NCBI GenBank assembly: GCA_029582155.1
Contig: CM055895.1
Coordinates: forward strand, 8,281,544-8,345,543
Source: Panopea generosa
Lineage: Eukaryota; Mollusca; Bivalvia; Adapedonta; Hiatellidae
Direction of reading: 5' to 3'
Length of the DNA: 64,000 bases
A program made the position numbers and the translations under genes. Positions 26,701-41,700 of this stretch are shown here, piece by piece. The notes beneath the pieces were generated by a model. The model was not told the DNA's origin. It made no database searches and was given only the letters and a program-made list of their open reading frames with translations. How positions within the stretch are numbered: the stretch's first letter is position 1; every line of letters begins with the position of its first letter.

Positions 26701-29700
26701 TCTGAAAGGGTTTCTGTATTTGATTAATATGATTATAAAATACAGGTCGATTTCAATATTTGTCAATATCAGTAAAATTTTACAGGAAGTGCCTTTTTTG
26801 ACTTAATTTTTGGTAAAATTATGGTCTCTATCAATAACTTATGAACAGGTCTGTGCATTTAATTGATATTTCTTGTTTGGCTCTATAGTTATAAAATACA
26901 GATCATGGTTGAAATATACCAACATTGATCTAATTTTACACAAGTTGTGGCCCCATTTCGACATAATCGTTTAATTAAAAGATGTTTTGCAATCAATAAC
27001 TTTTATAAGGGTATTTGTATTTAATCAATAATTGGTGTGTGGTTGCATAAATATAAAATACAGGCCAAATTAAATATTTGCCAACGGCCGTCAAATTTTA
27101 CATGAGTTATGGCCACTTTGCAGTTTAATTTTTGATAAAAGATATGGATATATCTCTAACTATTGTACATGAATCACACCAATTTTGGATTTTGCCAAAA
27201 TGTCAACCATTATAACTATTATAAATTTGCAGACTGGCGGTAGTAGCCTGTTTGTAATGTTCGACAACCTATCTTTTTCTTGGCTTCGAACTCAATGGTA
27301 TGACATTGTGTTTTATTTTGGTTGAGGAAGACTTCTGACAGCATGAATTATGGGAGAAGATTTACGATTTCTTCTAATTATTTGTACATTTGTGTTGTTA
27401 TTTTGGTTCAAGAAGACTTCTGACAGCATGAATTATGGGAGAAGATTTACGATTTCTACTAATTATTTGTACATTTGTGTTGTTATTTTGGTTGAAGAAG
27501 ACTTCTGACAGCATGAATTATTGGAGAAGATTTAAGTTTTCTACCAATTATTTGTACATTTGTGTTGTTATTTAGACTTTAAGTGGACCACCATCACCCA
27601 CCGTGAACACGAAGGAGGCTCTGAGATTGGTGATGGGCATGTTTAATGCTTCATTAGAACTAGATAAAGCTGAGCAGGTAGAAGATGTGCACATGAATGA
27701 AGCCAGTTTTCACAATCCTGCTCCTTCTTCAGGTATCTTGGTCTTCTTACCTATAGACATCTATAGACATACATGTATTTATTAAGTAATAAAGGCCTCC
27801 GACCCAAGATACAACATTTAAATACATCAAATAGAGTGACACACATTGAATAATATACATTTATGCATGTCAGTATTACAAAATTATCATAGTTTAGTAG
27901 AAGTATCCAAAATAATAACATCCATATTAAATAATTCCAGTATTAAACATCATATAAGTTAATGCTTACAAAAGGGGGTTTACTCTTATAAATCTTCAAT
28001 CAGTATATCTAGAATGTCTTCTTGTAAAAGCATGAAATAAATATCTAATAATACTGACAATACTTTTATAGTTGTGTAAGCTAAAAACTAAACATGTTAA
28101 GAGATCTATTTCTTAGCCAGTTAGTTTTGAAAAAAGATTTCTCTAAATATTTCATACTCATTACATTCAAAGAAGAAGTGAAATTTATCTTCGACTACAA
28201 TAATATTACTTTTCATTCATAAAGGACAAACTCTTACATGTATGTATTGTTAATGTTCATTGAAGATTTGCATGTTAGAATTGTATTCCTTAATCAGAAA
28301 TGTGCCCCTGTATTGAAAATTTTCATTGGAGAGCCATAAAAGGTCTTCATGTTGCTAAATAAGCAATATGATTCGATACACACTTCGTATTTTCTTTTAA
28401 ATATTCTCAGCTGGGCCCGGTTAGCTCCCTTGGTAACACGTCTAACTGTTGGTATAGGGGACATGAGTTCAAATCTTCGCCCAGCCAGTCAGTAATGATT
28501 GTCTGTTAGCTCTCGATGGCATAAAAATGATGCTAAATATTCAAACAAACAGATATTCTCATATAGTGTTAAACCCCATTGCAAAAAGTTGTATCACAGT
28601 TGCAGGTGGCAGTGGAGGAGGTGGTCTGCCTTTTGTTATATATGACGAGAATGACAGTAAACAGAAGAAATCAGCAGCACCTGTTGTAGTGTACGAAGAC
28701 AAAGAAAATAGGTACATGTTTGAAATGATTTTGTTTGGTAATATAACACTTATTATTGTATAAACATGTACTGCTCTACGTGTATGTTTTTATTTGTCCT
28801 CCGTGGCTAAGTGGTCTAAGGCGCCGTCTCAAGATCACTTACCTCTCACTGCTAAGGTCGTATGTTCAATTCCTGCTTGCTTAAAAATATTTATGTGAGA
28901 AAGTTTGCCCGTTACTTACGGAACAACAATGGTTCATTCTGTTATCTTGCGCCACTAACAAGACTGGATAAGCCATATATAACCTGATACATGTATGTGT
29001 TGAAAATAACGTTAATAAAAAAACAACAAAAAAGTGGTACATAGTTTTAAAAGTAGTTCTACAAATTTTGCTTGTACTCTGAAAAAGTGTAGAATACCAG
29101 TTTATTGCTAAAATTAAGTCATATTGAGATTACGTGCAGAGCACAACTTTCGATCAGTTCAAGGTCAACTTTATACAGTTTGTCTTGGTATTGCGATCAT
29201 TTGTACCAAGTAATTACAAAACCTCTCAAGCAGTTAAAAATATGTAGCAGATGCTAAATACTGCCTATTTGGCCTTTGACCTCTAAGTTCAACATTGTCA
29301 TTGAATCAACATCGTCTGGATATGGTGTAAAGAGTATTTGTGTCTTGACACTCAGAAAATTTACATGTCCTTAAAAAGGTAAAATTATTCTCTGATTGAT
29401 AACACAAAAAATATTTTTACCTACATGTACCTGCCTACCCACACCTTAAAGGGATTATATTGGCATATTACTGTCAATTCCCTGTCCTAAATACACACGC
29501 CCAGTATGAAGATACACTTATAACTTAGAGATATACGCATCTAAAGTGTTTAATTGCATAACTTCTTTATTACAAACATCGGGTTTCTGAAGGCACATTT
29601 TTGTTTTTGTTTACATTTGCAATTTTCAACGAACCGTGAAGACTCGTTCCCGATCTTGTTTTCGATTGATTGATTGATTGATTGAATATTTAGCGTCATT

Positions 29701-32700
29701 TTTATGCCACCGAGGGCTAACAGACAATCAGTTAACCTAACCACTGTTTCCTGGGATTAACCAGTACTCGAGCACACCCCGTCTCCGTAAGTAACTGATA
29801 ACTTTCCCACTTGAATCAGTGGTGAGAGACGAATGATAATTAGACACAATGTCGTATATCAATCATCACGGAGACTCGTTTTCGAGGCTTTGTTTGGGAA
29901 GTTTACGGAGTTCAATGTAAACATTGCACAATACTTAATTGCCGGATGTATTTAAGTTTTGGCCAATATTCAATTACTGTTAATTTGATAACGTTCAAGT
30001 AAATAAAGGTTATACGTCAATACATAGGCATTATTTTGTGCGCGCTGCATACAGGAAAAGTCTGGATTAACAGCGTGTTTGTGTTACTTGCCAATATAAT
30101 CCCTTTAATGGTATGGGTCAGAAGTGGCAAACAAAAAATTTTTTAATGGTGGCCATGAAATCAACTGATTACACATGTAAATCTGTTTTCAGTCCACCAT
30201 CAGCTATGAGACCAGTGCCAAAGAGAAGTCCAATGGGTAATGTTCTACAGCCTTCACGGGACATAGTTGCAGATCCAACAGGAGAACAAGACTGTATTGT
30301 AATGGAAGAGCCTGTTGTACCGTCATCTGTAAGTTGCATGTTGTATCCATTATTCAATTTAAATAAAAATTGAATGGAATTTATGCCCTTTCCAGTATAT
30401 ATCTCAATATTGGAGGGAATATACTGGTAAAAAACAACATCGAGATATCAGAATATTTTTATTTTCATCTCCTTATAATTGTTGTCTGTCATATGTCAAT
30501 TGTTGCTTTCATATAACATTCCGTGCAGTAGAATTACACTGTTGTGATCATTGCTTGTATCCAGGTTGTTAAATGAATTGCTCGACAGTTTTAGATAAAC
30601 ATGTAAGTTGTTCAATGAGACTGATTGATTTAATGACAAATGATATTTATACAACTAACATGCAACCACTCATTCGATGACACAGTATGTGCAATACTCT
30701 TTCATTCATTAAAACTGACCATTTACCGTAGACTGATAATTAGTGCGCAGATATTCACCTGACTTAGAAAACAAAAACAGAACCATGTCAACCGTTATAT
30801 TATAGAGACAAACATTCATTTCTCCAACATACATGTAAGTTGATGATGTTCTTTATAATAGTTAAATGCTCATTAACAAATCTTTAGGTTGACATTGAAA
30901 AATTGCACTTTTTATCTATTGTCTTTTATCTATTGTATTATCTTGTGCTATTACACATGTAAATTAAATTTTATGCCTAACAGATTTCCAGTTAAGAGTA
31001 GTTTTGCCTATACACAGTTTGTTGAACAGTACCATTTACATAGTGCCATTTGCAATTTAGTAGTACAAATTGACATTTTAAAGTTAGTTTTGTTGCACTG
31101 TTAAGAGTGAATTATATTGATATGCTTTGTTGTTTTTTTAAGGCACGTTCATTATTTGAAGATGACAATTTTGATGGCATGGTGTCACATGCACGTGATG
31201 ACATCACCATAGCACCGGTGGGGTCCCATCATAGTTTTGCAGCTGCAGCTAGGTGTGCGTCAACCCCTAGTACCCGCTTTGAGATGATGGAGACAAATGA
31301 GGATGGACCCCCAGCAGAGACGGGACAGACCGATCCCCCAGTGACATCTCAGGATAGTCAGGACCAGACTGCGTCCAATACATCATCAAATTCATTCAGA
31401 AAAAATCTCAGGTTTGGTTGAACTTGTTATAATGTTTATATTGTACCAAGGACACTATCAAAATTCACACTAAACGAAAAATTTATAAACTGAAGTTTTG
31501 AGGCAGTTCTTGTCATCTATCCATGAATTGTTTAAATTGCTATAAATAAAATAATATGAAAGATGTCCAAAAATTTACGCTATCAGATACATTTTGATGG
31601 TTTCCTTTTAGATAAATGCTATTAACAAAGTTTATCATCAGGGTGGCAATAAAATATTACTCATTTAACGCATCTCTTAGTACGATGTTGTATTATCTTA
31701 TTAATTTAATTTTCTATGAAAGATTTAGTTGTGAGTTTTGTTATTTGTGGAAATTCATCTTTCTTTCAATACTCTGAACATACAACAATAACACTTACCT
31801 GTCAGACTGATTTTCAATTATAATTGCATCTCTAACAAGAGACAATAGAAAAAAATAGTATTTGAATAACTAGCTTCATTTCTTGTCATCAAGGGCTTAC
31901 TGAACTGTTGACCTAATCATTTTTTCCTGGGGTCATGGAAGGTTAACCAGTACTTGAGCACACCAATCTCCACAAGTAACTGATAGCTTTCCCACTTGTT
32001 ACACCTGTGAGAGACAGAAAGGAAGAATAAAAGTGATCTTAAGAGTAAATGATCACTTTATACAGTCACATTTCAACAAAAGTTTATAGAGAAGAACTTT
32101 AAGATTTTATCTTCCATTCTAATCCATATTTATATTTATCTGTATATAAATTTGAATAGATCAATATGTTTAATCCAACAAAAATAGAAGTAAAAATAGT
32201 CTGTTAAAATAGATCGTCTTATATCAGGATTGATTATTCTTGTATTTTTCTATTTAGTCCTATAATGGAAGGTTCATCTGAGGACTCCGGAGCAAACAGC
32301 AAGAGCAGTAATCATCTAACGATGGACTCGCGGCCGACGCCAGTCCACACCCTCACACCAGTTTTGGACCGCTCAGAGGACACGATGAGTCTCCTCCAAG
32401 CTGTAGATGATGGTAACCAGTCCACTCATGTTATAGACATGTCCGCATACGTAGCGCCCGAGCTGGATGAGAAGACAGAGAACCTTATGTCGATGTCCAT
32501 CTGTATAGTTGATCCTAAAGATCCATTTGACTCAGAAACTAAGGACAGAATGATCAGCTCCCTGAAGAAACCGTTGATTCATTATGACAACTACATTGAC
32601 ATTGAGGAGTATATGCCGGACATGAGGAAAGGCAACATGGTGTCTTTAGGTGTGTAGAAGAAAATGTCTGTTATTGCTTTCAGGTGTAAAAATCATACTG

Positions 32701-35700
32701 GTCTTGCAGTGTTTTTAGGTCACTTAAGACTTTGTCTCAAGGGACAAAGTCTCAAGGGACCTATTGCGATCGCCTTTTGTACATCGTCTTGCGTCTGTAA
32801 ACAAATGATATTTTCAACTTCTTCTCAAAAACCGTAAGCTCAATTGTAATGAAATGTTGTTTGCAGCTTTGGTACCAAAGGTTAAATCTAAATGTGAATT
32901 GCATGGTCCCCACCCCCATGGGGCCTTTGGAACTTTAAAAATCATCTTCTAAATATAGGAAGCACTGGCAAACAAATGGTGAGCATGATTATGGACACAT
33001 ATGGGTCCTTTATTTAAAATTTGAATTGCATGTCCCTGGGTCTCACGGTATGACTCTTGGGGCTGGGGCCTACTTTACTAAATCTATATATAATGTAAGA
33101 GAAAATGACAAACAACATTATTTCTTATGACTGAATAGACTTATGTGAATGTTTTTTTGGTGTGATTTGTTTTTGCTGACATGACGGTTAATACCTATGT
33201 GAATTTCTTGGTCCCCATCCCCATAAAGTGTTAGTGGCAGGGCCAAAACAGTCAAATTAAGGTTAACTTTAAGAATCTTATTATTATAGGAAGCACTCAG
33301 AAACAAATTGTGAGCATGATTATTGACTACTATGGATCCTTTATAAAATTTTGTGAATTTCATATCCCTGGGTCTCATGGTTTGGCCCTGGGGTGGGGCC
33401 TACCTTACTTAATCTATATTAAAGAGAAATTTACAAAAAAACATTATTTCTTATGACTGAATAGACTTATGGGAATGGTTTCTTTTTGATAATCAGGTGA
33501 CTGTAAGGCCCATGAGTCTCTTGTTTTTTCTCCATTTTTACAGTCGTTATTGGGTCATATTTCCAATGGCAAATAATATATTTTTTTCCCAATTGAATAC
33601 TAAAAATTCCTAGTTGAAAGACTCAATGACTGTAAATTGAAACTTGCTCAAATAATCCCTTCATAAAAGAAACAAAAGTTTTCCTCATTTTGAATTTAGT
33701 AAGAAATTGATTCTTCAATTAAAGGTGTACACATTTTTATAAAGTTGAACAAATAGATTTAATGTAAAAGTTTTCCCAGTTGTAATGAAAACGCCACTAA
33801 AAATTCCGAATTCCAAGGGTATGGGTCATCTTCCCTAAGTGGTGAGAAAAAAACACTGCTAAATCAGTTGAATAATTTCATTTGTTTTAGTTAGTATATG
33901 TATGTGACATTATTTTTTTGCATTACATATACATGTATAAGAATACAGGTAAGCCATGTGTTAACATATCAAGCATACTGAAATGCATATAAAGTAAAAA
34001 TAAAAATAGTACCCAATTATCATGAAAAAGTGCTTATTGTAATATTTTCAGTTTTAAGTGTGCATACATTTCTTGACTAATAGCAGAAATTATGGTAATT
34101 TCTTGGTCACTTGAAACACATTTAAGCACTCCCAGTTGGAAATCATTAACGTATCCGATTATTTATTCTGAATCACCTACATTCATCCATATCATCTCGT
34201 AGAAATTAAAGTGTCAGTTTGAAATATCTGCCATTCGCAATCGTAAGAAAGTCAGAGTGTACAAACACAATCATGACAGCAAATGTAAAAGATGCTGTTG
34301 AGGTGATTTTAAAAGGTTTTGAAATAAACTTGGATAAAAATAGAATCGTAGACAATTGTGTTAGTACATGTATGCCACCAGATGTGGTGTTTGTGTCTAG
34401 TCTGTAACTTGTCAATCAGTTGGAGATTGTGAACTAAAATGGCACAAATGTTCTACGACATGAAGACATGTTTGCTCTGCAAGACTCTGGTCTGTAGCTC
34501 AAAGATCAATGTCACATTTTTTAAAATTTAAAACCACCCACAAAATACATATTTACATTCGCAAACCTCTTCAGGAGCATTCCCACTTACTTCTGACATT
34601 AACTTATTATATGTATGTTTATTATATAGGGAAAGAGGTATACAATATAATAGCGAAGATAGGGGAGGGTGGATTCGCCAAGATATACCTGGCTGAGGAC
34701 GATGAACTGGACTTTGGTACATGTGTAATTGGGGGAGATGTCAAGTCTGAAATTGCCATCAAGGTAACACCTTACATTGTTTATAATACAGACAGTCAGC
34801 AGCAAAGTTTGAATTTCTTTGTTTGTTGCAGTCTATGATTCACTGTTGTGGCTATTTAACACTATCAAAGAACAATAAAGCAGTTTCCTTATGTTTTTGA
34901 AATTGTGTGGCCCTCATGTTTTTGACATGATTGGGCGTCCGGCTGTATGTCTCTCCATAAACTTTTAGTTGTGGTCTCCAAAACTTTCGGTTCATTTATC
35001 TGAAACTTGGATAGAGTTCCATCTGAAATCCAAAGTTGAGTTCACAATAATTGTTCCAAGTCTTCAGTAATATTTATTTAAAGGATTAAAAACACCAAAC
35101 TCCTTTAAATACTTATTTTACATGATATTTTTAATTGTTTTAGATAAAATGTGTTTTGCCATTTTGATATTAAGAAACGCGATAAAGGACTAAAATGCTA
35201 AACCATTTTCATGATTGGAACATTAGTGTGAATGAGTGCATGCATTTTTATTTTAACTTATGGCAAACATCAAGTGAAATTCATGACAACATGATATCAT
35301 ACCAACAAAACAATGTTGTGAAACCAGTGAAATACAAACTGATCCCTTTTAGCTCGGTCCAGCTGCAAGTGTTTTTCGTTGGGAAATGAAATGCAATTAA
35401 TCTATGTAATTCTCGAGACCAATTGCAGTAGAAACGTAAATGTATCGCATTCATTACACACATATCCATAGGACAGTATTGTATGTATTTCTCAAAGTTG
35501 AAATATAAGGCAATTATAATGGAAGGGAAATAACTCTAATAAACTTTTTAAATGTTAATAATCCAACTGATTTGTTTCCATTTACTGCCTAATAACTTCA
35601 GTTCCCTATTTTATTTAAATTACTTATTTAGAAATCACATAATTGCTTTTGAGCTTATAAGGTCATTGCTATTAAGAATGGATGAACAAAAACAGTTTCT

Positions 35701-38700
35701 GGTTTATAATTTAAAATTTCCTATGAAATTTTGTATGTAATTGCTTAGCGTATATCGAAAAGGGAGCCTGTGATTGCTTTCTGGGTCAGTGTCATGAATG
35801 TCAGTTTCTGTGTAACTAACAACTTTATTCTGTTTATTAATGAGATTTCCCATTTGAATATCTTGATATTTTATTGATAAATAACAGGCATAGCATCATT
35901 TACTGAAAACAACTAGAAATATTTATATGTCATTTACTGAAAACAATTAGCAATATTTATGTGTTATTTACTGAAAACAATAGCAATATTTATTTTTCAT
36001 TTACTGAAAACAGTTAGCAATATTTAAAGGTCATTTACTGTAAAGAATTAGTAATATTTATATATCATTTACTGAAAACATTTAGCAATCATTATTTTTC
36101 ATTTACTGAAAACAATTAGCAATAATATATGTCATTTACTGAAAACAATTATTGGACAATATAATTAGCAATATTTTTTTTTCATTTACTGACAACAATT
36201 AGCAATATTTATATGTCATTTCCTGAAAACAATTAGTAATATTTATATGTCATTTACTAAAAACAATTAACAATAATTGTTTGTCATTTACTAAAAACAG
36301 TTAGCAATAAATATAACGTCTGACAATCAATAAACAGTCAGATTCTAACAGGTGGGCACTTTAACCCTTTACTCCATAGATACACGTTTTCCTACACAAT
36401 ATATTACGTGGACATGAATTTGATACTGATGTGGCTAAATATTTAATAATTATAGAACAAGAAAAAATGGGAAATTATTGGCACGGCATTAAAATGTAGA
36501 AAAGTTTTGTAATTATTGGTACAATGCCACACCTGTGTCTACTTCCATGTGTGAGACATTGTGTTCTGCGGATTGACAATCCAATGTACACGTAGAGTCT
36601 TGACATACTTTGAAAATACATCTTGATAAAGTACAGTTATAATTATACACCAAATAACTTGTTGATATTGAAAACTACAGGTGGAGAAGCCAGCACAGAA
36701 GTGGGAATTCTATATCTGTAATGAACTACAAGACAGACTAGCTCAACTTCATGATCCAGTAGTAATGGTATGTAATCTGTCAAGCTGCAGATATCGCCTG
36801 AAGTTATAGGACATAATGGGGGTGTGGACGATTTTCAAAGGATTTTTTTCTCATAATAGAAATACATTGTATGTTTGTCCATGAAAATACAGTTACTGGT
36901 ATATTGACCAGATTTTTGTTGTTAAGATAGAACAGCGATACCGGTACCTTTACTATAAAAAAAGAGAAAAACAGTTTTTAGTTTCTCTAAATTATCTCCA
37001 TCTGGTAAAATTCAGTCAATCTTTTATTTAAAACCAGTGATATCATATTCATCATCTCTAGAAATGGCATCCCTCTGGAATGATATTATGAAATTCTGGT
37101 ATTGCTGTATATCATATGCCAGCTTTGCTCTACTCATCTCCAGCAAGATAACCATTTTGAAAATATTCCAGACCAAATTGAATAGGAATTTTTTTTTATT
37201 GCAGGAGTTGTCTTGTGGTCAGTTAAAAGGAGTTTAACTCTGTGGTGAGATGTATACCGAAAAATATAAGCTGAGGCATTCCTCCAAATAAGAGGCAGCT
37301 ACCCAAATATTTATTTTTAGTTTTCAAAGCATTTATTTTACTTTATGATTCATGTCCATTTTTTATTAAACTTTAATTTTTTTTTTTTTAAATCAAATTC
37401 TGAGCTAAACAATTATACACCAAATAACCTGAGCCGCTGCTCTTTGGGCTCTAAAACCTTAGGTTTAAGTTTTTTGTTTAACGGGTTTGATGTGGGTTTT
37501 TTTCAATCTATTTTATTTTGCAGTAATACTATTGATTTTGTAAATTAAAAAAAGTTTACATCACTGACCTTGACCAATTTAATGGACTTGGTTAAAGTTT
37601 TATATTTAGCTCAGTTTCTGAACAAACTACTTATGTTATAGTGACTAAACTTCATAAACACATTCATTAATGGACTATAATAAAGACGAGTGTCTGCACT
37701 CGGTTGCTTTGCTCTTGTTTTAAAGATGGCCTGATGTTGTCTGTTGTTCTATCATTAAGGATTTAGAAAAGCAAAAGTTAACCAATTGAAATGGAAAGTA
37801 TTGTATTTACATATTTTATCAATGATTTGTCATCTGACAGAGTACGGCCATGATGCAGATTAATAGCGGATACTTCTTCAAGAATGGCAGTTGTCTGGTC
37901 ACTGAATATCAGCCTTATGGAACTCTTTTGGTGAGTGATTTTTTTAAATAATATCATGTATTGCTTACCTCTCACTGCTAAGTCTGGGGTTCAAGCCCAG
38001 CTCGGAATAAATATTTTAGGTGAGAAAGTTTGACAGTTACTTGTGGAAGGACGGTGGTTCTACTCAATTCATTTTGAGGTCTTCCTCCACCGATAAAACT
38101 GGCTTTCATATATAACCTTTAATGTGTTGAAAATGGCCTTAAACCCATTAAAAAACGGTTTATGTTTGTCCGCAGTTTATTGTCACCTGCTTTGCGAAAA
38201 GTGGGAGACAGTAATTTGGGTCTGTCCGTCTTTCTGTCACTCTTTGGTTTCTGTGCAATAACTTAAGAATACCTGAATCAAATCTTTTGAAATTTTAATA
38301 CAATGTTTATAATGACAAAAACACAGGCTAAGTTTGATTTTAGAGGATGTGGCATTTGTCGTTCTAAAGTTGTGCCCCTTTAATTTGCGAAAAATCATTT
38401 TTGGGGGTTTCCATGCAATAACTTAATAATGCCTGAATTAAATCTTTTGAAATTTTATTCAATGTTTATTATGACAAAACACAGGCTAAGTTCGATTTAA
38501 AGGATTGTGGACTATACAGAAGATTTTTTTTTTTCTATTTAAAATTCAAGATGGCCACCATTACTGAAAATAGTTCATAACTTAAAAAAATTTTCTTCTC
38601 ATGAACGGCCCAACATATTTTCAAATGTAGTAATGATGATTAACTATAAATTTATTTGATTTGTTCAAATGGTGTCACTAGGGTTAAAAATGACCCTACC

Positions 38701-41700
38701 CCAATGTTTCTATTGCATAGGAGAATTTAAAAAATTGCTATGGCCACTATGAGTCAGTAGAGCATCCTCAGGCCCATTTGGGCTTTTTGTTTAATTAAAT
38801 AACATAAATTATTTATCTATTTATATGTTCTTCTATATAAAATACTGTCAGTTCAAATGTTTTTTACTCATACACCCCTGTACATAATTCCAAATAACTT
38901 ACAGGCATGGTACAACATGTACCATGCATGTGTGATAACTTTTTTGTCCATCACAATAAACATCATGACTTAAACTTTCTCTGTAAAAATATAGACCCTC
39001 TATTTAGCAGCCACCTGTGTTAAGCAGCCAGGTTGGCAATTTCCCTTGAGTAGCTGTTTAATACAGGTTAGATTGCACATTGTACTAAGATTTGATCCAC
39101 CAACAAAACTGGATGCTATTAAAACCATTTAACCCTTTACTTCATATAGACGCCTTTGGACACGTCTAATGCAGACACCTTTGGACACCTAATATAGAAG
39201 GCTTTTGAATTATTGGGTGAATTATGTTTATATTAACTGACAGAGTGGAAAATAGTGCAGGAAGTGTTCAGATTGCTCGTTACGATCAATCTGAACTCTT
39301 CCTGCACTGTTTTCAAAGAGTAAAAGAGTTTCAAGAGTTAAATGTTGAAAATGTTGTGTAACCATTTCTTAAATACTGCATACAAATGTGTATTTGTAGG
39401 ATCTAGTAAACAAGTGCAAGAGTGTGCACTCAGAAGCTATGTCCCAGCATCTGGAACCAGTGATGGCCTACATGACCATAGAGCTTCTACACATGGTAGA
39501 GAACATGCACAGATGTAAGATTATACATGGCGATATTAAACCTGACAACTTCTTGGTTGTACAGTTGTAAGTATATCCGGTTTATATTCTATAAAACTTT
39601 TTTTAAAACTGCTATTAAGTTAAAAATGGAACATTATAAGCATCTGTTTGATTTAAAAATGGATTTATCTTGCATTTAATAATATATGACATTGAATATG
39701 AATAGATATATAGAAATTTGTGTGAGATCAGATTAAGAGCTTGTGTTATTTATAAAGTAAGAAAATTATGTTGTATGCATTAACATATGCTAACTAGCTA
39801 GCTTGTATGCTTGTATCAATTAACTTTCTTGATAACTTTAAACATATTAAGGTGTTTAATTTACTAAGAGATGTTATTATACTTATCAATCCAGGGTTCT
39901 CCACAGGAAGGAATGGAAGCGCTGGGGTAAGAGCGCATAAATACTTTAAAACATTTTCAAGTGCTGTGTAAGGCACTCATTGATATATATTTCACTAGTA
40001 AAACTTGTATTAATCAGTCATCATATTTAGTATGCTTCATTTTAGGCATTAAAATGAGAAAAGATATGCAAAGAAAAATAATGATTTAGAGGAAAGTTAG
40101 CTTTTGCAAAATTTTGTGAGAGAATTCAAGCGCTAGGGGAATACCATTTCTGATAGTCCCCTGTGATTAAATGGCCTGTGGAGAAGCCTGCAATCATTTT
40201 AAGTACCACCATCTCCAACACTCGGTCCTTAAATTTTGTTTCCTCGCCAAAGAATGATGAATAGTCATTAAGTGCTACCCTGTCAATCATCAATCTGTTT
40301 GTCCAATCAATAACTTTGGAAGGGGTCTATGTATTCAATTGATAATTTATGTGTACCTGTATAATTATAAAATACAGGTCAAGGTTGATATTTGTCAGCA
40401 TCGGTCAAATTTGACGAGAGTTATGGACACCCTTTTACTTAATTTTTGTTAAGAAATTGGTTTCTCATCAATAGCGTGGACTTTCGTGTCAACAGACATG
40501 TTTAATTTTTTAATGTAATGCAGTTAGATGAAAGCTATTTACACATTTGATGTGTTTCCATTAATTTTTGGCTTCCATCTATATATTATTTTTACTTTTG
40601 AATGTCACAATCTTGCTACTTTGAGTAGAAGAATTTGCATAATGTTCTGTTAATACTGTTTGTATATTTTCAGTCCACATCTCCCGGTCAGTGAGGACCC
40701 CGTCACAGTGTTTGGTGGTAACAGTAGATTTGTACAGTTGATTGACTTTGGACAGAGCATCGATATGACTAAGTATCCTTCTGGAACCACATTTCTGGCC
40801 AAGGTGAACACTCAATGCTTCCAGTGTATAGAGATGAAAGCCAACAGGCCTTGGACATATCAGGTAGTCTTTGCAGTTACTTTAATGAAATATATTTAAG
40901 GAATCAATGCATTTTATTTTTATACCAAAGTCAAAATAAGATTTACACTGTAAGGTTAACTTTCTGATAGTTACACTTTCAGAACAAAATCAGTTTCGTA
41001 TACATGTATTACTATTAGTTAGACCATTCTTAAAAACAAAATATGTTTGCCATGCTCCTACCTGCTCTGACACTCAATATTAACTTATAATTGTCTTTAT
41101 TTCATGATTTCTGTTCATTTTTGTTTAAAATGACAATACAACTTTTTTTCATGATTTCTGACCATTTTTTCAAAATGACACCAAAATATCACAATCTGAA
41201 AGGAAAATAGCTACCTACATGTACCTACCGACATGAAAATACTTGGTGGAGCACAGCAAACAAATATTTCTTTGAAATATGGCCTTAATAGGCATTCTTT
41301 GACATCCAGTCTACTTGTATCTTTACAAGTACAAAGTTGTGCTCTTATTATTTGAACATAATAACAGCCAGATTCTTTGAGTAGACTTCTGCCCAATGTG
41401 TTCTTTAATATTTGGTTTCCCTCCATAAATTATAGTATAAGTTGTTTCTGTTAAACTACAGTCAGAATTTGTCTGTATATTAAATCAGTGTAACCATTAA
41501 ATTATTTAAACTTCACAAAAAGTAATTCTTAAATAGTATTACAGCTAGAAAGTTTGGCAATTTTGCTATTTTAAGAAATTGTTTCATGCGACTGTCATTA
41601 TACAATATGTTGTATATTTCAGACGGATTTGTTTGGGCTAGCTGGGACAATACATGTTCTGATATTTAGTCAGTACATGAATGTTTATCAGACAGGAGGA

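Noticed and set aside
28413-28490. tRNA gene
   Set aside because: A- and B-box-like strings are present, but the sequence is the head of a SINE found many times in the window, with mismatches in the stems. The same holds for 19036, 28797, 51388, 57603 and 63921.
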